A DNA stretch of 64,000 bases, from the NCBI GenBank assembly GCA_029990205.1, contig JAPEKQ010000003.1, forward strand, positions 62,001 through 126,000. Direction: 5' to 3'. The notes under the pieces are model-generated. The model ran no database searches and was not told the DNA's origin. It saw nothing but the letters and a program-made list of their open reading frames with translations. This DNA comes from a bacterium. GTDB taxonomy: Bacteria; Joyebacterota; Joyebacteria; Joyebacterales; Joyebacteraceae. A program made the position numbers and the translations under genes. Shown in pieces: positions 63,240-64,000 of the stretch (its first letter is position 1; every line of letters starts with the position of its first letter).

Positions 63240-64000
63240 GTGCATCCGATCCTCTTCCATATCGGCTCGCTGCCCATCCGCAGCTACGGCCTGATGGTCG
63301 CCCTCGCATTCGCAGGAGCCATCTGGCTGGCCCGCCGGCGCGCTCCCGCGCGGAACGTCGAGCCCGACGCCATCATCGATCTGGCGTTCTTCGTCATCAT
63401 CGCGTCGATCGTCGGGGCGCGGCTGACGTATGTCATCGTCCACTGGGAGCACTACATCGGAGACCCGCTCCGCGCGCTCAAGATATGGGACGGCGGCCTC
63501 GCTCTCTACGGCGGCATGATCCTCGGTATCCTTGTCGGTCTCTGGTTCTTCAAGCGGCGCGGGATCAACCCGTGGGTCGGCGCCGACATCACCGCGCCGG
63601 CGCTGTCGCTCGGCATCGCGATCGGCAGGATCGGGTGTTTCTTCAACGGATGCTGCTTCGGGAAGCACTGCGAGCTTCCCTGGGCGGTGACCTTCCCTGC
63701 GGTCTCGGGGGCGGGGACGTGGTTCCCCGGTGTGCCGCTCCATCCGACACAGCTGTACGAGTCCGCGTCGTCCATCGCGGTCATGGCCGTCCTGCTTCTG
63801 CTCGACCGGAAGCGACGGTTCCCCGGCTTCCTGCTCTGGACCTTCATGCTCCTGCTGTCGGTCTATCGCTTCCTGATCGATCCTCTCCGCTACTACGAGT
63901 CGACATCGATGGTGGTCGAGAGCGCGACATTCAGCCTCACGAGCAATCAGCTCATCGGAATCATCCTCGCCTCGATCTCGATCGTCTTTCTGATCGTCCT
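63240..64000 (+). CDS. lgt: Prolipoprotein diacylglyceryl transferase Lgt, 3'-truncated
   Basis: The frame starts with GTG at 63240, one base after the rodA stop, and stays open to the window end, giving at least 253 residues (MHPILFHIGSLPIRSYGLM...). Lgt landmarks are IWDGGLALYGGMILG, the signature-type GRIGCFFNGCCFG, HPTQLYES and several membrane helices. It adds diacylglycerol to prolipoproteins, which fits the many lipoproteins in the window. The rest of the gene lies beyond the window. Confidence 0.92.
   Translation, partial: MHPILFHIGSLPIRSYGLMVALAFAGAIWLARRRAPARNVEPDAIIDLAFFVIIASIVGARLTYVIVHWEHYIGDPLRALKIWDGGLALYGGMILGILVGLWFFKRRGINPWVGADITAPALSLGIAIGRIGCFFNGCCFGKHCELPWAVTFPAVSGAGTWFPGVPLHPTQLYESASSIAVMAVLLLLDRKRRFPGFLLWTFMLLLSVYRFLIDPLRYYESTSMVVESATFSLTSNQLIGIILASISIVFLIV

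Overview
This is a GC-rich, gene-dense bacterial chromosome segment with almost every gene on the + strand and many 4-base stop/start overlaps (ATGA, GTGA). It contains no rRNA, tRNA, insertion sequence, phage gene or CRISPR array that I can see. The gene content points to a Gram-negative lineage: LolA and LolB-like proteins, a FadL-type outer-membrane protein, many lipoproteins, a DUF4837 lipoprotein, and a secreted propeller protein with a C-terminal sorting-type domain. Together with a fucose/rhamnose-type (PVM-like) bacterial microcompartment (BMC), this fits an uncultured FCB-superphylum phylum such as Latescibacterota, Eisenbacteria or Krumholzibacteriota. That placement is an inference from gene content, not from a phylogeny.

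Region 1 (1-4629) is a riboflavin operon, ribD(5'-truncated)-ribE-ribBA-ribH, followed by nusB and a small metallophosphoesterase. Region 2 (4701-33224) is a long cell-surface glycan cluster. It holds about ten glycosyltransferases, a flippase, a YfhO-type membrane protein, two alkaline-phosphatase-superfamily proteins, sugar-nucleotide epimerase/dehydratase and aminotransferase genes, a FemAB-like transferase and a GT2-phosphoglycosyl transferase fusion. It also contains a radical SAM-DUF362-methyltransferase-YbhN submodule.

Region 3 (33225-40188) is the most unusual part. A leader that can fold into a junction-type RNA, a strong hairpin and a promoter precede a ten-gene BMC operon: PduL, two BMC-H, EutN, an acylating aldehyde dehydrogenase, a PduS-like flavo-iron-sulfur protein, a PduT-like tandem shell protein, two more EutN, and a class II (fuculose-type) aldolase. 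Aldolase, CoA-acylating dehydrogenase and PduL would turn a deoxysugar phosphate into DHAP plus an acyl phosphate through lactaldehyde. No alcohol dehydrogenase is encoded here, so PduS/PduT may remove the electrons through the shell.

Region 4 (40227-48680) holds sppA, a promoter with a candidate ~170-nt structured RNA, HU, a 31-residue bS22-like protein, a PilZ protein, a convergent pair of envelope genes on the - strand (outer-membrane protein plus a CxxCH lipoprotein), and TPR/LolB-like/DUF4837 genes. Region 5 (48889-64000) is housekeeping: efp-accB-accC-comB, ftsK with a 93-residue acidic tail, lolA, rimO, radC, and the rod-shape operon mreB-mreC-mreD-mrdA-rodA, ending in a 3'-truncated lgt.
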